A stretch of 12,327 nt of DNA from Zelonia costaricensis (lineage: Eukaryota > Euglenozoa > Kinetoplastea > Trypanosomatida > Trypanosomatidae), in contig JASAOO010002906.1 in assembly GCA_030849075.1 (NCBI GenBank), positions 1-12,327 of the forward strand. Direction: 5' to 3'. The notes under the pieces were generated by a model. That model did no database searches. It was not told the DNA's origin and was given only the letters and a program-made list of their open reading frames with translations. The position numbers and the translations under genes are program-made. Of the stretch, positions 11,252-12,327 are shown one piece after another (the stretch's first letter is position 1; the number at the start of each line of letters is the position of its first letter).

Positions 11252-12327
11252 GGAGCGGAGGAGGAGTAGCAGAAGGGTAGCTCCTGCACGTGCACCACTA
11301 CCCTATCGCCCGTTGGTCGTAACGCAGACGACTTCTTTTATTTTACTTACGAATTCGAAGGCAGCACGCTCGCTTCAGGGCGATGCGTGCGCTGCCAGGT
11401 TAAGCCCGACTTTGGCGCTGGCACCGTCACGGACGAACAACACGCAGTGCTGAGCAACCGCGGGCACTGCAAAAGCGGGGTGAGCGCGGTGAGCAGTGAG
11501 CGGCGCACCGGCATCGTCGTGGAGGGGGGGGGGCAGGCCGTAGGTTGTGCTGGCTGCGCCGTCTTCGACGAAACGAGGAAAAACTTTGACTTGAGCGCCT
11601 CGTCGCCGTGCTCTTTTCGTCAACTACTGAACTTCGGCTACCCGCACAAGTGCCGCGGTTCCCTGTCCGATGGCAGCGCCGCTTCCACGCACGCACGTCC
11701 GCCGTCACAACCGGCACGCGATTTAAGTAGCCCCACGCCTAACAAAGACAAACGAGGAGAAAGTGAGGTCCAGCTGCACAAAGGTGCAGTCGAAGGGCGA
11801 ACACAACTTAAGTGTCGATCGAAACGCGATGCAACACCAACAACAACACGGTAACAAGTACGCGGCACGCACCCGTGCGATTGGGTGCCAACCGCTGCAC
11901 GTGCGAACCGTTGCGGCACTGGGTCACGACGAACGGGGGCTGAAACGAAGAGGGGAAGGCTGCGGCACGCCTCTGTGCAGCTGCGCTGCCGGGGCACAAC
12001 TGGGATGTGCATCCCTCCCCTCGCCGCACACGGTGCGCGCACGGCTCGCAGTCGCTGTGGGTGTGACGGGCCTCTGCGACCGCGTGCACAACACAGCCCA
12101 GGCGTGCTGCCACCGCGCCGCCGTGCCCGTACGGATCTGCACGAGCCCGCGCTCACTCGAGCACTGCACACTCTCCACTGCCTCTTCCCCGATGCCTCTC
12201 TCTCTCTTATTCTCGCCGTGCCGTGCGCGTCACCACCCCGCGCTGCTCTCACGCCTGCCCACCCCGCCCAACCGCACCTGCGCAGCTCATCGCCTTCACC
12301 ACTACCCCACAGTCCACTCCCCTCCCC
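11252..12327 (+). other. DHO 3'UTR and approach to the next gene
   Basis: About 1.1 kb without a recognisable gene. It has a short T-rich patch at 11331-11349, a run of ten G at 11524-11533, an A-rich segment at about 11735-11855 with several AAC repeats, and a uniformly GC-rich, CA/TG-step-rich block at about 11860-12180. The GC-rich block has the texture I associate with degenerate SIDER retroposons of Leishmania 3'UTRs, but I cannot verify that by reading. From 12181 the sequence turns pyrimidine-rich, as before a trans-splice acceptor. Open frames here are shadow-like and lack motifs. Confidence 0.65.
12181..12312 (+). promoter_or_regulatory. Pyrimidine-rich approach with candidate acceptor for the next gene
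   Basis: A CT-repeat stretch at 12194-12212, then C-rich sequence with candidate AGs at 12284-12285 and 12311-12312 (CTACCCCACAG). No start codon follows before the window ends. By recalled locus order the next gene could be another histone H3, but nothing of it is visible here. Confidence 0.35.

Noticed and set aside
11638..12252. Minus-strand open frame of 204 codons after DHO
   Set aside because: On the opposite strand to all genes here, Arg/Cys/Ser-rich, no domain; explained by GC-rich non-coding DNA.

Overview
The window looks like nuclear DNA of a trypanosomatid protozoan, most likely of the Leishmania/Leptomonas/Crithidia group. The evidence is: intron-less, strongly GC3-rich genes, all on the + strand; long intergenic stretches full of (CA)n/(TG)n, homopolymers and polypyrimidine tracts ending in AG (the signals for spliced-leader trans-splicing); and a gene order of histone H3, then carbamoyl-phosphate synthetase II (CPSII), then dihydroorotase (DHO), which I recall from the Leishmania pyrimidine locus. 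Species cannot be fixed from this sequence alone.

Layout: (1) bases 1-58 are the last codons of a histone H3 gene. (2) Bases 59-2997 are a 2.9 kb non-coding stretch: the H3 3'UTR, several purine-rich and pyrimidine-rich blocks, and the CPSII 5'UTR with strong trans-splice acceptor candidates at 2692-2693 and 2817-2818. (3) Bases 2998-8538 encode an 1846-residue CPSII: glutamine amidotransferase, two synthetase halves, an MGS-like regulatory domain, and a further C-terminal domain of about 350 residues. (4) Bases 8539-10036 are the CPSII 3'UTR and DHO 5'UTR, with TG and CA repeats, three G-quadruplex-type G clusters and a long purine/pyrimidine inverted repeat. (5) Bases 10037-11251 encode a 404-residue class I-type DHO. 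(6) Bases 11252-12327 are the DHO 3'UTR and the approach to the next gene.

The two complete genes catalyse steps 1 and 3 of de novo UMP synthesis. Unlike animal CAD they are separate proteins in one presumed polycistronic transcription unit, so expression is expected to be set at trans-splicing, polyadenylation and UTR level rather than by individual promoters.

The most interesting observation is the CPSII C-terminal extension (about residues 1476-1830). It aligns end to end by eye with argininosuccinate synthase (ASS), but the ATP-pyrophosphatase loop and the citrulline/ATP-binding signature are eroded. It appears to be a fused, probably catalytically dead ASS-like domain on the first pyrimidine enzyme. 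The second is a 33-position inverted repeat (9172-9204 with 9243-9275) that would fold a polypyrimidine tract into a hairpin between CPSII and DHO.
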